This document shows positions 19,581 to 27,498 of a DNA stretch of 56,468 bases, piece by piece. Positions within the stretch are counted from its first letter, which is position 1, and each line of letters opens with the position of its first letter. The notes under the pieces were generated by a model. It saw nothing but the letters and a program-made list of their open reading frames with translations, was not told where the DNA came from and did no database searches. The translations under genes and the position numbers were made by a program. Source of the DNA: DASXRC01 sp036506495 (GTDB lineage: Bacteria > Actinomycetota > Actinomycetes > Mycobacteriales > Micromonosporaceae); assembly GCA_036506495.1 (NCBI GenBank), contig DASXRQ010000086.1, forward strand, positions 1 through 56,468, read 5' to 3'.

Positions 19581-21337
19581 GCCATTCGCGCCCAACGCTG
19601 TGTCAACGAACCGTCCGATCCGATCGCGCCGAGCACGTGGCCCAACCACACATCGTCCGGGCTGGGGAAGTCCTCGCGCCAGTGGCAGCCGCGGGTCTCC
19701 CGCCGCGCATAGCCGGCCGCGACAAGTGCCGAGGCGACGGTGACGAGGTTGGTCAGCTCCCACGCCGCCGTGCCGGTGCCGAAAGCGCCGTCGCCCACCT
19801 CGCGGAGGGTGGCGGCAGTCGCTCGCAGGCTCTCGGCGCTACGTAGCACGCCGGCGCCCCGGGTCATGGCCCGCTGTAGCGCCTCCCGCCGCGCCGCTTG
19901 CGCCTCCCGCCGCGCCGCTTCCGCCTCCCGCCGCGCCGCTTCCGCCTCGCTCCCAACTCCGTCGAAGTTGGGGAGTTGCGAGCCGCCCAACTGCCCAACT
20001 CCGTCGAAGTTGGGAACCGGGGCGGGCTCCGACGCGGCGGGGTCGGCCGGTGGCGGCAGGTCCCGGGCGATGTCTTCGGCGATGCGGCGCGAGAACACCA
20101 GCCCCTCTAGCAGCGAGTTGCTGGCCAGCCGGTTGGCCCCGTGTACGCCGGTGCATGCGACCTCGCCGCAGGCGTACAGGCCGGGAATGGAACTGCGGCC
20201 GTGCAGGTCGGTCCGGACGCCGCCGGACGCGTAGTGTGCGGCCGGCGCCACCGGGATCAGGTCGACGGCGGGGTCGATGCCGGCCGCCCGGCACGACGCA
20301 ACGATCGTAGGGAACCTGCGCTCGAGGAACTCGCCGCCCAGGTGCCGCGCATCGAGAAACACGTGGTCGGTGCCGGTCGCGAGCAGCACGCGGTGGATGC
20401 CCTTGGCGACGACGTCCCGCGGGGCGAGCTCGGCGAGCTCGTGCTGGCCCACCATGAACCGCTTGCCATCCGCGTCCACGAGGTATGCGCCCTCGCCGCG
20501 CAGCGCCTCGGACACCAGTGGCTGTTGCGCGCTGGGCCGGCCGGCGCCGGCGAGGTAGAGAGCGGTCGGGTGGAACTGCACAAACTCGAGATCGGTCACC
20601 ACGGCACCGGCGCGCATCGCCAGCGCCACCCCGTCGCCGGTCGACACGACCGGATTAGTGGTGGCCGCGAAGACCTGCCCCATGCCGCCGGTCGCGAGCA
20701 CGACGGCACGCGCCAGCACCGCCCCGACGCCGTCCTCGGTGCCCTCGCCCAGCACGTGCAGGGTGACCCCGCAGGCGCGGCCGTCGGATGTGCGCAGCAG
20801 GTCGAGCACCAGCGCGTGCTCGACGAGCCGGATCCACGGATCTCGGCGTACCGCGGCGTGCAGCGCCCGCTGCACTTCGGCGCCGGTCGCGTCCCCGCCG
20901 GCGTGCACGATCCGGTTCGCGTGGTGCCCGCCCTCCCGGGTGAGCATGAGACTCCCGTCCGGGTTTCGATCGAACCGCGTGCCGAGCCGGATCAGCTCGC
21001 GCACCCGCGCCGGACCCTCCCGCACCAACACGTCCACGGCCGCCGCGTCACACAGGCCGACGCCCGCCACCTCGGTGTCAGCGGCGTGTGCGGCCGGGGT
21101 GTCGAGCGGGTCGAGCACGGCGGCGATGCCGCCCTGCGCCCACCGAGTGGAACCGTCGTCGATGTTGACCTTCGTTACGACCGTGACATGCAGGCCGGCC
21201 TCGCGCAGGTGGAGGGCCGCGGTGAGACCGGCGATGCCGGAGCCGACGACCACCACGTCGGTGGTCTCCGCCCAGCCGGGTTCCCGGGCGGGCAGCGAGC
21301 GGGGCACCACGGGCAGGTCCGGGGGTCGAAGGTCCAT
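19577..21337 (-). CDS. nadB: L-aspartate oxidase with a repeat-bearing insertion
   Basis: This 586-residue protein is about 40-50 longer than usual. The FAD dinucleotide motif VVGSGIAGLTAALHL is at about 30. Capping-domain and catalytic signatures are present (TRWAQGGIAAVL, REGGHHANRIVHAGGDATGA, YACGEVACTGVHGANRLASNSLLEGLVF split over two runs). The C-terminal helical domain follows. It oxidises L-aspartate to iminoaspartate for quinolinate synthesis. The extra length is at residues 442-486: two PNFDGVG copies around QLGGSQL, then three AARREA heptads, all encoded by exact or near-exact 21-bp DNA units. The reading frame is kept, so the enzyme is probably functional. Confidence 0.93.
   Translation of the reverse strand: MDLRPPDLPVVPRSLPAREPGWAETTDVVVVGSGIAGLTAALHLREAGLHVTVVTKVNIDDGSTRWAQGGIAAVLDPLDTPAAHAADTEVAGVGLCDAAAVDVLVREGPARVRELIRLGTRFDRNPDGSLMLTREGGHHANRIVHAGGDATGAEVQRALHAAVRRDPWIRLVEHALVLDLLRTSDGRACGVTLHVLGEGTEDGVGAVLARAVVLATGGMGQVFAATTNPVVSTGDGVALAMRAGAVVTDLEFVQFHPTALYLAGAGRPSAQQPLVSEALRGEGAYLVDADGKRFMVGQHELAELAPRDVVAKGIHRVLLATGTDHVFLDARHLGGEFLERRFPTIVASCRAAGIDPAVDLIPVAPAAHYASGGVRTDLHGRSSIPGLYACGEVACTGVHGANRLASNSLLEGLVFSRRIAEDIARDLPPPADPAASEPAPVPNFDGVGQLGGSQLPNFDGVGSEAEAARREAEAARREAQAARREALQRAMTRGAGVLRSAESLRATAATLREVGDGAFGTGTAAWELTNLVTVASALVAAGYARRETRGCHWREDFPSPDDVWLGHVLGAIGSDGSLTQRWARMA
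19881..19943. repeat. three tandem 21-bp units inside nadB
   Basis: Units start at 19881, 19902 and 19923 and differ only in the last two bases (GC, CC, CC). Each encodes one EAARREA/QAARREA heptad on the minus strand, predicted to be helical. Confidence 0.9.
19952..20014. repeat. palindromic 21-bp element, two identical copies in nadB
   Basis: Identical 21-base copies at 19952-19972 and 19994-20014 have the form CCCAACT-CCGTCGA-AGTTGGG and can form a hairpin. They are separated by 21 bases that themselves carry GAGTTG...CAACTG inverted arms. The whole 63-bp block is in frame and encodes PNFDGVG-QLGGSQL-PNFDGVG. It looks like a small palindromic element that inserted and was tolerated in a surface loop. 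Confidence 0.85.
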
Positions 21338-21345
21338 TCACACAG

Positions 21346-21362
21346 TCAACCGTGCCGGTTGA
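21346..21362. promoter_or_regulatory. perfect inverted repeat at the nadB start
   Basis: TCAACCG-TGC-CGGTTGA is a perfect 7-bp inverted repeat ending 9 bases before the nadB ATG, where a ribosome binding site would be expected but none is seen. It could be an operator for a NAD-responsive repressor, a translation-control hairpin, or the terminator of the preceding lipoprotein gene. Confidence 0.4.
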
Positions 21363-21399
21363 TCGAGCCGCCGGTCGGGGGCGCCGCGGCCGACGCGCG

Positions 21400-22302
21400 T
21401 CACGCGTAGTTGATCGGCAGGCCGCTCGTGCCGACGCCCTTGAGCGACCGCGAGAGCTTTCGTTGGTTCAGCCAGGCGTAGCACCGGATGCCGCGATTGC
21501 CGTCCCGCCATTCCGCCGACCCGTTGGGCACCAACACCGTGCCGGTGCGGTAATGCATATTTGAGTCGTCGGGCACCTTCGCGTACTTGGCGATGAGGCT
21601 CCGGCATGCGCGGTGATACCGGTCCCAATCCGTCTTCTTGGACGGGTACGCCGCGGTGGTGCCGGTGGTTACGCCGACGAACTCCGCGTTGTGCGACTTG
21701 GAGCAAGCAACCGCGGTAAACCGGTCGGCTTCTACGGTTTGCGTGTAGGTGTAGCACCCGAGCCGGAGCGAGGACGCCGTGGCCAACGCGCCCTTCAGGC
21801 TCGCGCTCCGGTCCACCACATCGCCGTCATTCTCCACATCGGAGAGTTCGGAGACCTCGCACCGGAACCAGCGTGAGCCGCCGCCCCAGCCCTGCGTCGA
21901 CGGCACGGTCACACCGAGCCACAGCCGCCCGCTGCGCCAGTCGTTGCCGAGGTACGCCTTCGCTCGACGGTCGCACTCGGTGAACGCGGTGCGCAGCTCG
22001 GCCGAGCCGGATCGCGGCGGCGCGGGGCGCTTGGCGGCCGCGCCGGAGAACGTGCCGACGTAGACCGTCTCCGTTTGGTGGCGCTCGGCGCAGTCGATCG
22101 GGTCGTAGCCGGAGCGGTACGCCGTCTCGCTGAACCCGCTCGCGTGGCACACGCCGGCCGCGGGCACGAACGACGACGGCTTCGCCATCGGAGCCCAGTC
22201 GTCGGCGATCTTGCCGTCGATCCCCGTCGGCGCCGAGCAACCGGCCAGGACGACCGCCCCCATGGCCAGCGCCGCGGCGGCGCCGACGGTCAGTCGTCGC
22301 AT
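21400..22302 (-). CDS. septum-formation-family lipoprotein
   Basis: This 300-residue protein has signal peptide and lipobox VVLAGCSAP, so it is exported and lipid-anchored. The mature part has two similar Cys-containing halves with the pattern YDPIDCAERHQTETVYVG ... RCEVSE and FTAVACSKSHNAEFVGV ... GIRCYAWL, typical of the actinobacterial septum-formation (DUF4190-associated) domain. The biochemical role is unknown. GGGGAGG precedes the ATG. It lies 21 bases after a closely similar but interrupted gene, indicating a tandem duplication, and precedes nadB on the same strand. Confidence 0.75.
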   Translation of the reverse strand: MRRLTVGAAAALAMGAVVLAGCSAPTGIDGKIADDWAPMAKPSSFVPAAGVCHASGFSETAYRSGYDPIDCAERHQTETVYVGTFSGAAAKRPAPPRSGSAELRTAFTECDRRAKAYLGNDWRSGRLWLGVTVPSTQGWGGGSRWFRCEVSELSDVENDGDVVDRSASLKGALATASSLRLGCYTYTQTVEADRFTAVACSKSHNAEFVGVTTGTTAAYPSKKTDWDRYHRACRSLIAKYAKVPDDSNMHYRTGTVLVPNGSAEWRDGNRGIRCYAWLNQRKLSRSLKGVGTSGLPINYA

Positions 22303-22323
22303 CGTGTGACCTCCCCAGGTCGG

Positions 22324-23235
22324 CTATTGGACGGGCAGTCCCCGTGTGCCGGCGCCCTTCAGCGAGCGCGAGACCGTCCTATCCTCACCCAACCACAGGA
22401 AGCACCGGACGCCTCGGTTGCCCGCGTTCCAGTCTTCTTCGGCGACGTAGGAGAAGAAGGTGCCCGTGCGGTACCTCAGGTTCCGATCAACGGGGACCTT
22501 CACGTATTTGGCCACGATCTCGCGGCACCGGGCGTGAACACGGTCGTTTGTCTTCTTGTCATTGGCCATCTTGATGAAGGCCGCATACAGGACATTCGCC
22601 CACATATACGTGCCGACATACTCGGCGTTGTGTGGTCTGGCGCAGGGCAGCTCGTTGAGGGCGTCGATGTAGTCCTTGCCGACCTTCGGTTTGAAGCACC
22701 CGTACCTCAGCGGAGAGGCCGCCCTGAGTGCATCTTTGAGGCTTGCCATGCGGTAAACAAAGTTGTAGTCGTCCAAGCTCTTGATCTCGGCCAGCTCGCA
22801 GCGGAACTACCGGGCACCACCTTCCCACGCATACTTGGACGGCAGCGTGAGGCCCAGCCACAGTCGGGCGTTCCGCCAGTCGCCGCCCAGGTAAGCCTTG
22901 GCCTTCCCATCGCACTGCGCGAACGCGAGGCGGTGCGGCCGCGAACCCGGGACGGGCGGGATGGCGAGTTCGGCGCTCGCTCCCGTGAACCGTCCAACAT
23001 AGACGGTCTCCGACTGATGTTGATCAACGCACTTGACGGGTAGATAGCCCGTTCGGTAGCCGACCGCGACGTAGACGTAATGGCAGGTGCCGGCCTGGGG
23101 GACGACACCGGTCGGCTCGGTCATCGCCGCCCAGTCGTCGGTGAGGTTTCCGTCAACGTCGGCGTGTGCGGTGCAGCCGGCCAAAACCATCGCCGCGGCA
23201 CCGCTCGCGACCACTGCGGCCAGCACCCGTCGCAC
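22324..23235 (-). pseudogene. second septum-formation-family lipoprotein, broken by one in-frame amber codon
   Basis: The GTG start (23233-23235) behind GGGAGG gives a lipoprotein leader (MVLAGCTAH). Residues 1-142 end at TAG 22807-22809. The same frame continues without interruption to 22324 and stays homologous to the intact paralogue. Alignment at the break is GGSRWFRCEVSE versus GGAR*FRCELAE, so TGG (Trp) became TAG. All later Cys and the SLKGAGTRGLPVQ end are kept. It is a recent nonsense mutation, a sequencing error, or a readthrough site. The truncated product would keep only the first half-domain. Confidence 0.85.
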
Positions 23236-23290
23236 CGTGTCCTCCCAGGAGAGGGCAGCATACGGCACCGACTGATGGCCGGGAGCCCCG

Positions 23291-23707
23291 TTAGGTCTGG
23301 TCGCCGCGGACCAGACCGCCGGCCATGCCCGGGGCTACGCCGGCCGGGTCCGCGTCTCGGTCGAGGACACGGTTCGCCGAATCCACGTGGACGATGCGCG
23401 GCCGGTAGCCACGCGCGGTCGCATCGTCCATCTGGGCGTACGAGATGAGGATGACCAGGTCGCCGGGCTGGACCAGGTGGGCGGCGGCGCCGTTGATGCC
23501 GATGACCCCGCTGCCGCGCTCGCCCGGGATGACGTAGGTCGCCAGCCGTGCCCCGTTGGTCACGTCCACGATCGCGACCTGCTCGCCGGGGAGCAGGTCG
23601 GCGGCGTCCAGCAGGTCCTCGTCGACCGTGACCGACCCGACGTAGTGGAGATCGGCCTGCGTCACCGTGGCCCGGTGAATCTTCGACTTCAGCATCGTCC
23701 GGAGCAT
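23291..23707 (-). CDS. panD: aspartate 1-decarboxylase
   Basis: This 138-residue proenzyme has MLRTMLKSKIHRATVTQADL followed by HYVGSVTVDEDLL. Gly24-Ser25 is the self-cleavage site that yields the pyruvoyl group on the alpha subunit. ERGSGVIGINGAAAHL and ISYAQMDD are family signatures. It makes beta-alanine for pantothenate. The ATG overlaps the panC stop in ATGA. Fifty-five bases separate it from the lipoprotein pair downstream. Confidence 0.96.
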   Translation of the reverse strand: MLRTMLKSKIHRATVTQADLHYVGSVTVDEDLLDAADLLPGEQVAIVDVTNGARLATYVIPGERGSGVIGINGAAAHLVQPGDLVILISYAQMDDATARGYRPRIVHVDSANRVLDRDADPAGVAPGMAGGLVRGDQT

Positions 23708-24621
23708 CAGCCGCAAACCTCCACGGGCGCGTTGTCGATCAGGCGGGTCGTACCGATCCGGGCGGCGATGAGCAGCCGACCCGCACCGGTGACCGGCGCG
23801 GGACCGAGCTCGGGGTCGGTCAACACGAGGTAGTCGAGGCGGGCTCCCGGCGTACCCTCCACAAAAGCGTCGTGGGCGGCGGCGAGGGCGGCGTCGGCAC
23901 CGAGCCCGCTCTGGGCGGCGGCCGCGCCCGCCCGCAGTGCGCGAGAGAGCGACAGCGCGGCGCTCCGCTGGTCCGCCGACAGGTAGCGGTTGCGGCTGGA
24001 CAGCGCGAGCCCGTCGGGCTCCCGCACCGTCGGTACGCCGACGATCTCGACCGGCACGTCGAGGTCGCGCACCATGCGACGGATCAGGGTCAGCTGCTGG
24101 TAGTCCTTCTCGCCGAAGTACGCCCGATGCGGCCGGATCAGCTGCAGGAGCTTGAGGACGACCGTGAGTACGCCGTGGAAGAACCCGGGGCGGCTGGCGC
24201 CCTCGAGACGCTCGCCGAGCGGCCCGGGGTTGACCCGGACCAGGGGCTCCCCGCCCGGGTACATGTCCCCGGCGGTCGGGGCGAACACCAGGTCGACCCC
24301 GAGCCGGCGACAGATCTCGAGATCGGCCTCGAGCGTGCGGGGGTACCGCGCGAAGTCCTCGTTCGGCCCGAACTGCAGCGGGTTGACGAAGATCGTGGTG
24401 ATGAGATGGTCGGCGCCGGCCCGAGCCGCCCGCAGCAGCGCCTCGTGCCCGTCGTGCAGCGCGCCCATCGTCATGACGACCGCGACCGTGTCCGGCATGG
24501 CGGCCCTCGCCGCCGCGAGATCGGCACGCGTCCTCGCGACGATCATGGCGTTTCCGTAAGACCCGCCGGGCGTGTCTGACGGAAACGTCATGATCGTCTG
24601 GTCGGAGGTGGTGACGCTCAT
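23707..24621 (-). CDS. panC: pantothenate synthetase
   Basis: This 304-residue protein has the nucleotidyl-transferase HIGH-like motif MGALHDGHEALLR, FVNPLQFGPNEDFARYPRT, YFGEKDYQQLTLIRRMV and the KMSKS-like LSSRNRYLS. It joins pantoate and beta-alanine with ATP. Its ATG overlaps the preceding Rossmann-fold gene in ATGA. About 20 residues precede the normal family start at MIVARTRADL, but the overlap supports the longer form. Confidence 0.96.
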   Translation of the reverse strand: MSVTTSDQTIMTFPSDTPGGSYGNAMIVARTRADLAAARAAMPDTVAVVMTMGALHDGHEALLRAARAGADHLITTIFVNPLQFGPNEDFARYPRTLEADLEICRRLGVDLVFAPTAGDMYPGGEPLVRVNPGPLGERLEGASRPGFFHGVLTVVLKLLQLIRPHRAYFGEKDYQQLTLIRRMVRDLDVPVEIVGVPTVREPDGLALSSRNRYLSADQRSAALSLSRALRAGAAAAQSGLGADAALAAAHDAFVEGTPGARLDYLVLTDPELGPAPVTGAGRLLIAARIGTTRLIDNAPVEVCG

Positions 24622-25571
24622 GCTGCCGGCTCCCGGTCGCGGTTACGCGGTGCCGCGAGCACGTCGAGCAGCGACTCGGCGTCGACCGGACGCAACCGCC
24701 CGGCGGCGATCGCACGGTCGGCGGTGCGGCGGGCCAGGGCGAGGTAGCTCGGCACCGAGTCGGGTGCGGTGGCGGCCAGTCGCTCGAGATGCTTGGCGAC
24801 CGTGCCGGCGTCGCCGCGGGAGACCGGGCCGGTCAGGGCGGCGTCACCCATCCGCAGGCTGTTCTCCAACGCGGCGCGCAGCAGCGGGGCGAGCACCTTC
24901 TCGGGGTGCACGACGCCCGCGTCGCGCAGCCGGTCCATCGCCTCGTTGACGAGGGTCACGAGGTGGTTCGCGCCGTGCGCCAGCGCCGCGTGGTACAGCG
25001 GTCGGTCACCCTCGGCGATCCACTCCGGCGTGCCAGCGAGATCTCCGACGAGCCGCTCGCCGGTCCGGCGCAGGCTGACCGGCGCGGTCACACCGAACGA
25101 GGTGCCCGGCAGTCGGCCGAGGTCGTCGACGGTGCCGGTGAAGGTCATGGCGGGGTGCAGCGCGAGCGGTCGGACACCGTGGGCAACCGCCGGATCCAAC
25201 ACGGCCAGCCCGTGGGCGCCCGAGGTGTGCGCGACGATCTGGCCCGGGCGAAATGCGCCGGTGTTCGCCAGCCCCGCGATCACTCCCGCGAGCGAGTCGT
25301 CCGGAACCGCGATGATCAGCAAATCGGCCGCAGCCCGCGCAACGTCGTCGGCCGGAAGGTTCGCGGCGTCGGGGAGCATCTCGGCGATGCGCGCCTTGGC
25401 CTGAGCGGAAACTCCGGAGGCGGCGACCACACGGTGCCCGGCTCGGAAGAGAGCGGCACCGAGAACGGCGCCGACGCGTCCGGCGCCGATGACGCCAACG
25501 GTGAGGGGGTGCTCGGTAGGTCGCCGGCGAAGCGGCGGCGACGCCGAGCCGTGGCGCCGCGATGCGCTCAT
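24618..25571 (-). CDS. Rossmann-like / DUF2520 oxidoreductase
   Basis: This 317-residue protein has the N-terminal NADP-type Rossmann motif LTVGVIGAGRVGAVLGAAL at about 24-42. A DUF2520 C-terminal domain follows, with ALHPAMTFTG, YHAALAHGANHLVTL and GPVSRGDAGTVAKHL, resembling F420/NADP- and ketopantoate-reductase-like proteins. The position directly before panC, as in Mtb Rv3603c, makes a ketopantoate reductase role attractive but unproven. ATG 25569-25571 is chosen with AGAGGA upstream. It is the first gene of the pan operon and is divergent from the MidA-like gene. Confidence 0.85.
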   Translation of the reverse strand: MSASRRHGSASPPLRRRPTEHPLTVGVIGAGRVGAVLGAALFRAGHRVVAASGVSAQAKARIAEMLPDAANLPADDVARAAADLLIIAVPDDSLAGVIAGLANTGAFRPGQIVAHTSGAHGLAVLDPAVAHGVRPLALHPAMTFTGTVDDLGRLPGTSFGVTAPVSLRRTGERLVGDLAGTPEWIAEGDRPLYHAALAHGANHLVTLVNEAMDRLRDAGVVHPEKVLAPLLRAALENSLRMGDAALTGPVSRGDAGTVAKHLERLAATAPDSVPSYLALARRTADRAIAAGRLRPVDAESLLDVLAAPRNRDREPAA

Positions 25572-25733
25572 GACAACGATCCAGTCCTCTTTGCGTGGGT
25601 ACCGGTCGAAGCCAGTATGCGTCGCCGGCACTCAGCGGGAACAGCAGGTGTGAAAACCTTCACGAGCACGTTTCCGCAGCGCTAACGGGGGGCACCGGCG
25701 GCTCGTTGATCTCGGGCCAAGTCGCCGCCGCCG

Positions 25734-25746
25734 TAGGGTGTCGGGC
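25734..25746 (+). promoter_or_regulatory. leaderless-type -10 element of the MidA-like gene
   Basis: TAGGGT (25734-25739) ends 7 bases before GTG 25747. The longer GTG start at 25738 lies inside the hexamer and is therefore disfavoured. Confidence 0.45.
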
Positions 25747-26733
25747 GTGAGCGTGCGCTGGCGGGAGGCGATAGCCACGGCGCTGTACGGGCCGGGTGGG
25801 TTCTTCGTCGGCGGGGGCGCTCCGGCGGACCATTTCCGCACCAGCGCCCTCGCGTCACCCGCGTTCGCCGCCGGGCTGCTGCGGCTCGCCTCGGACGTCG
25901 ACGCCGCCCTCGGTTCGCCGCCCGCGTTCGATGTCGTTGACGTGGGTGCCGGGCGCGGCGAGCTCGTTCGCACGCTGGCCGCGCTAGCTCCACCGCGGCT
26001 CGCCTCGCGGCTTCGCCTCACCGCCGTCGAACTGAGCTCCCGACCGGACGGCATGCCGCCGTCCGTGGCCTGGCGCCGGGAGCTGCCCGAGCGGGTGCAC
26101 GGGATGCTGCTCGCAATCGAGTGGCTGGACAACGTGCCGCTGGACGCCGCCCAGCTCGATACCGACGGCGTACCCCGGTATGTGCTCGTGGACCCGGCGA
26201 CCGGCGAGGAGACGCTCGGCGAGCGCGTGGCCGGCGAGGACGGGGCGTGGCTGGCGCGCTGGTGGCCAACGGCCGATCTGCCGCCGGGCGCGAGGGCTGA
26301 GCTAGGTGGGCCGCGCGACGTCGCTTGGGCGGCCGCCGTGTCCACCGTGGAGCGTGGGCTCGCGCTGGCCGTCGACTATGGACACGTGGCGGACCGTCGG
26401 CCCATGTTCGGAACCCTCACCGGGTTCCGGTCCGGCCGGCAGGTGCCGCCGGTGCCGGACGGGACCTGCGACGTCACCGCCCACGTGGCCATGGACGCCG
26501 TCGCGGCCGCGGCCGGCACGGCGTACACCTTGACCAGTCAGCGGGATGCGCTGCGAGCGCTCGGTGTCGACGGAGCCCGCCCGCCGGTGGCCCTGGCCTC
26601 GACGGACCCCGCCGCCTACGTGCGGGCGCTGGCCGCATCGTCGGCCGCCGCCGAGCTGGTGGATCCGGCGGGGCTGGGCGGCCACTACTGGCTGCTGCAC
26701 CCGGTCGGCGTCCCCGACCCGCTCATGCAGTGA
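25747..26733 (+). CDS. MidA/NDUFAF7-family SAM-dependent protein arginine methyltransferase-like
   Basis: This 328-residue protein has REAIATALYGPGGFFVGG and HFRTSALASPAFA at the N-terminus and the SAM motif VVDVGAGRGELVRTLAAL, then LAIEWLDNVPLDAAQL and LAVDYGHVADRR, as in the MidA/NDUFAF7 family. Human NDUFAF7 methylates an Arg of NDUFS2, the NuoD homologue, during complex I assembly. A nuoD gene lies 0.8 kb downstream here, so NuoD is the obvious substrate (inference). Its 3' end overlaps the convergent vapC by 11 bases. Confidence 0.85.
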   Translation: MSVRWREAIATALYGPGGFFVGGGAPADHFRTSALASPAFAAGLLRLASDVDAALGSPPAFDVVDVGAGRGELVRTLAALAPPRLASRLRLTAVELSSRPDGMPPSVAWRRELPERVHGMLLAIEWLDNVPLDAAQLDTDGVPRYVLVDPATGEETLGERVAGEDGAWLARWWPTADLPPGARAELGGPRDVAWAAAVSTVERGLALAVDYGHVADRRPMFGTLTGFRSGRQVPPVPDGTCDVTAHVAMDAVAAAAGTAYTLTSQRDALRALGVDGARPPVALASTDPAAYVRALAASSAAAELVDPAGLGGHYWLLHPVGVPDPLMQ

Positions 26734-27127
26734 TGCGCTGAACTCGAACCCCGGTGATCCCGCTTATCACATCGAAGTCGCGGTCATCGTGCAGGACGGT
26801 CAGGCCTTGGCGCTCGGCGGTTATCGCAACGATGAGGTCGACCGGGGACGCACCGTTGTGCAGCCCGCGGTCACCGAGCCGGTCCTGCAGAGCCTTGGCA
26901 TCGGCCCAGATGTCGTCGGGTGTCGGAATCCACGGGTAGCTCGTGCGCAGTGTTTCCTGCATCGCTCGTCGGCGCTCGCCGCCTTCGACCCACCGCAGAA
27001 CTTCGAGTTCCACCGGGTCACTGAAGCCGACGACCCCCTGTGCCACGGCGCGATGCCAACGCGCGTGGACCTTGGCTTGCTGAAGTCGGGAGATCGCGCT
27101 CGTATCGGCCAGGAATCGAACGGTCAT
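26723..27127 (-). CDS. vapC: PIN-domain toxin (VapC-like)
   Basis: This 134-residue protein keeps the PIN acidic quartet: FLADTSAISRL (Asp), PVELEVLRW (Glu), SPVDLIVAITA (Asp) and LHDDRDFDVI (Asp). PIN toxins are Mg2+-dependent RNases that cut tRNA or rRNA. The ATG overlaps the antitoxin stop in ATGA, the normal order of antitoxin before toxin. A longer in-frame start would run into the antitoxin and is rejected. Confidence 0.9.
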   Translation of the reverse strand: MTVRFLADTSAISRLQQAKVHARWHRAVAQGVVGFSDPVELEVLRWVEGGERRRAMQETLRTSYPWIPTPDDIWADAKALQDRLGDRGLHNGASPVDLIVAITAERQGLTVLHDDRDFDVISGITGVRVQRITA

Positions 27128-27405
27128 GCGACATCGGGTCGGCGGGCGTGCTCGCGAGCGGCGAAGCTGTCGGCGAGCCGCGCGGCGACCGCCTTCTCCG
27201 CGTCCTGTACCTCCCAGTACAAGTCCCAAGCCACTTCACCGCGGGCGGCCATCGCCTGGGATTCGAGCAATGCCTCGAGCCGTCGATTGCGCTCCACAAC
27301 CTCCCGGAGCGCCGCATTGACGGTGTCCTTCTTGCTGCGAGTGCCCAGGACGCGCGCGGCCTGTGCCAGCGAATCCTCATCGATGTCGACCATGGTCCGT
27401 GTCAT
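27124..27405 (-). CDS. vapB: ribbon-helix-helix antitoxin (VapB-like)
   Basis: This 93-residue protein opens with MTRTMVDIDEDSLAQAARVL, an RHH strand-helix, continued by GTRSKKDTVNAALREVVERN. The rest is a charged helix and tail that would wrap the toxin. It should autoregulate the operon. CATCAT lies 6 bases before the ATG (27412-27417 on the minus strand), suggesting a leaderless message. It is divergent from nuoD, sharing a 90-base intergenic region. Confidence 0.88.
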   Translation of the reverse strand: MTRTMVDIDEDSLAQAARVLGTRSKKDTVNAALREVVERNRRLEALLESQAMAARGEVAWDLYWEVQDAEKAVAARLADSFAAREHARRPDVA

Positions 27406-27485
27406 GTGTCAATGATGTCAGAGCTGAACACATCGAGCAAAGACGCGGAGCAGGATGGCGTATCCGGAACGGCCGCTGGGCGTGG

Positions 27486-27498
27486 CACGATGGCCGAC
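27486..27498 (+). promoter_or_regulatory. leaderless-type -10 element of nuoD
   Basis: CACGAT (27486-27491) is 7 bases before ATG 27499, embedded in GTGGCACGAT as at mutY. The in-frame ATG at 27490 overlaps the hexamer. Confidence 0.4.

Noticed and set aside
22324..22776. Downstream half of the interrupted lipoprotein as an independent gene
   Set aside because: It has no signal peptide or ribosome binding site and aligns collinearly with the second half of the intact paralogue.
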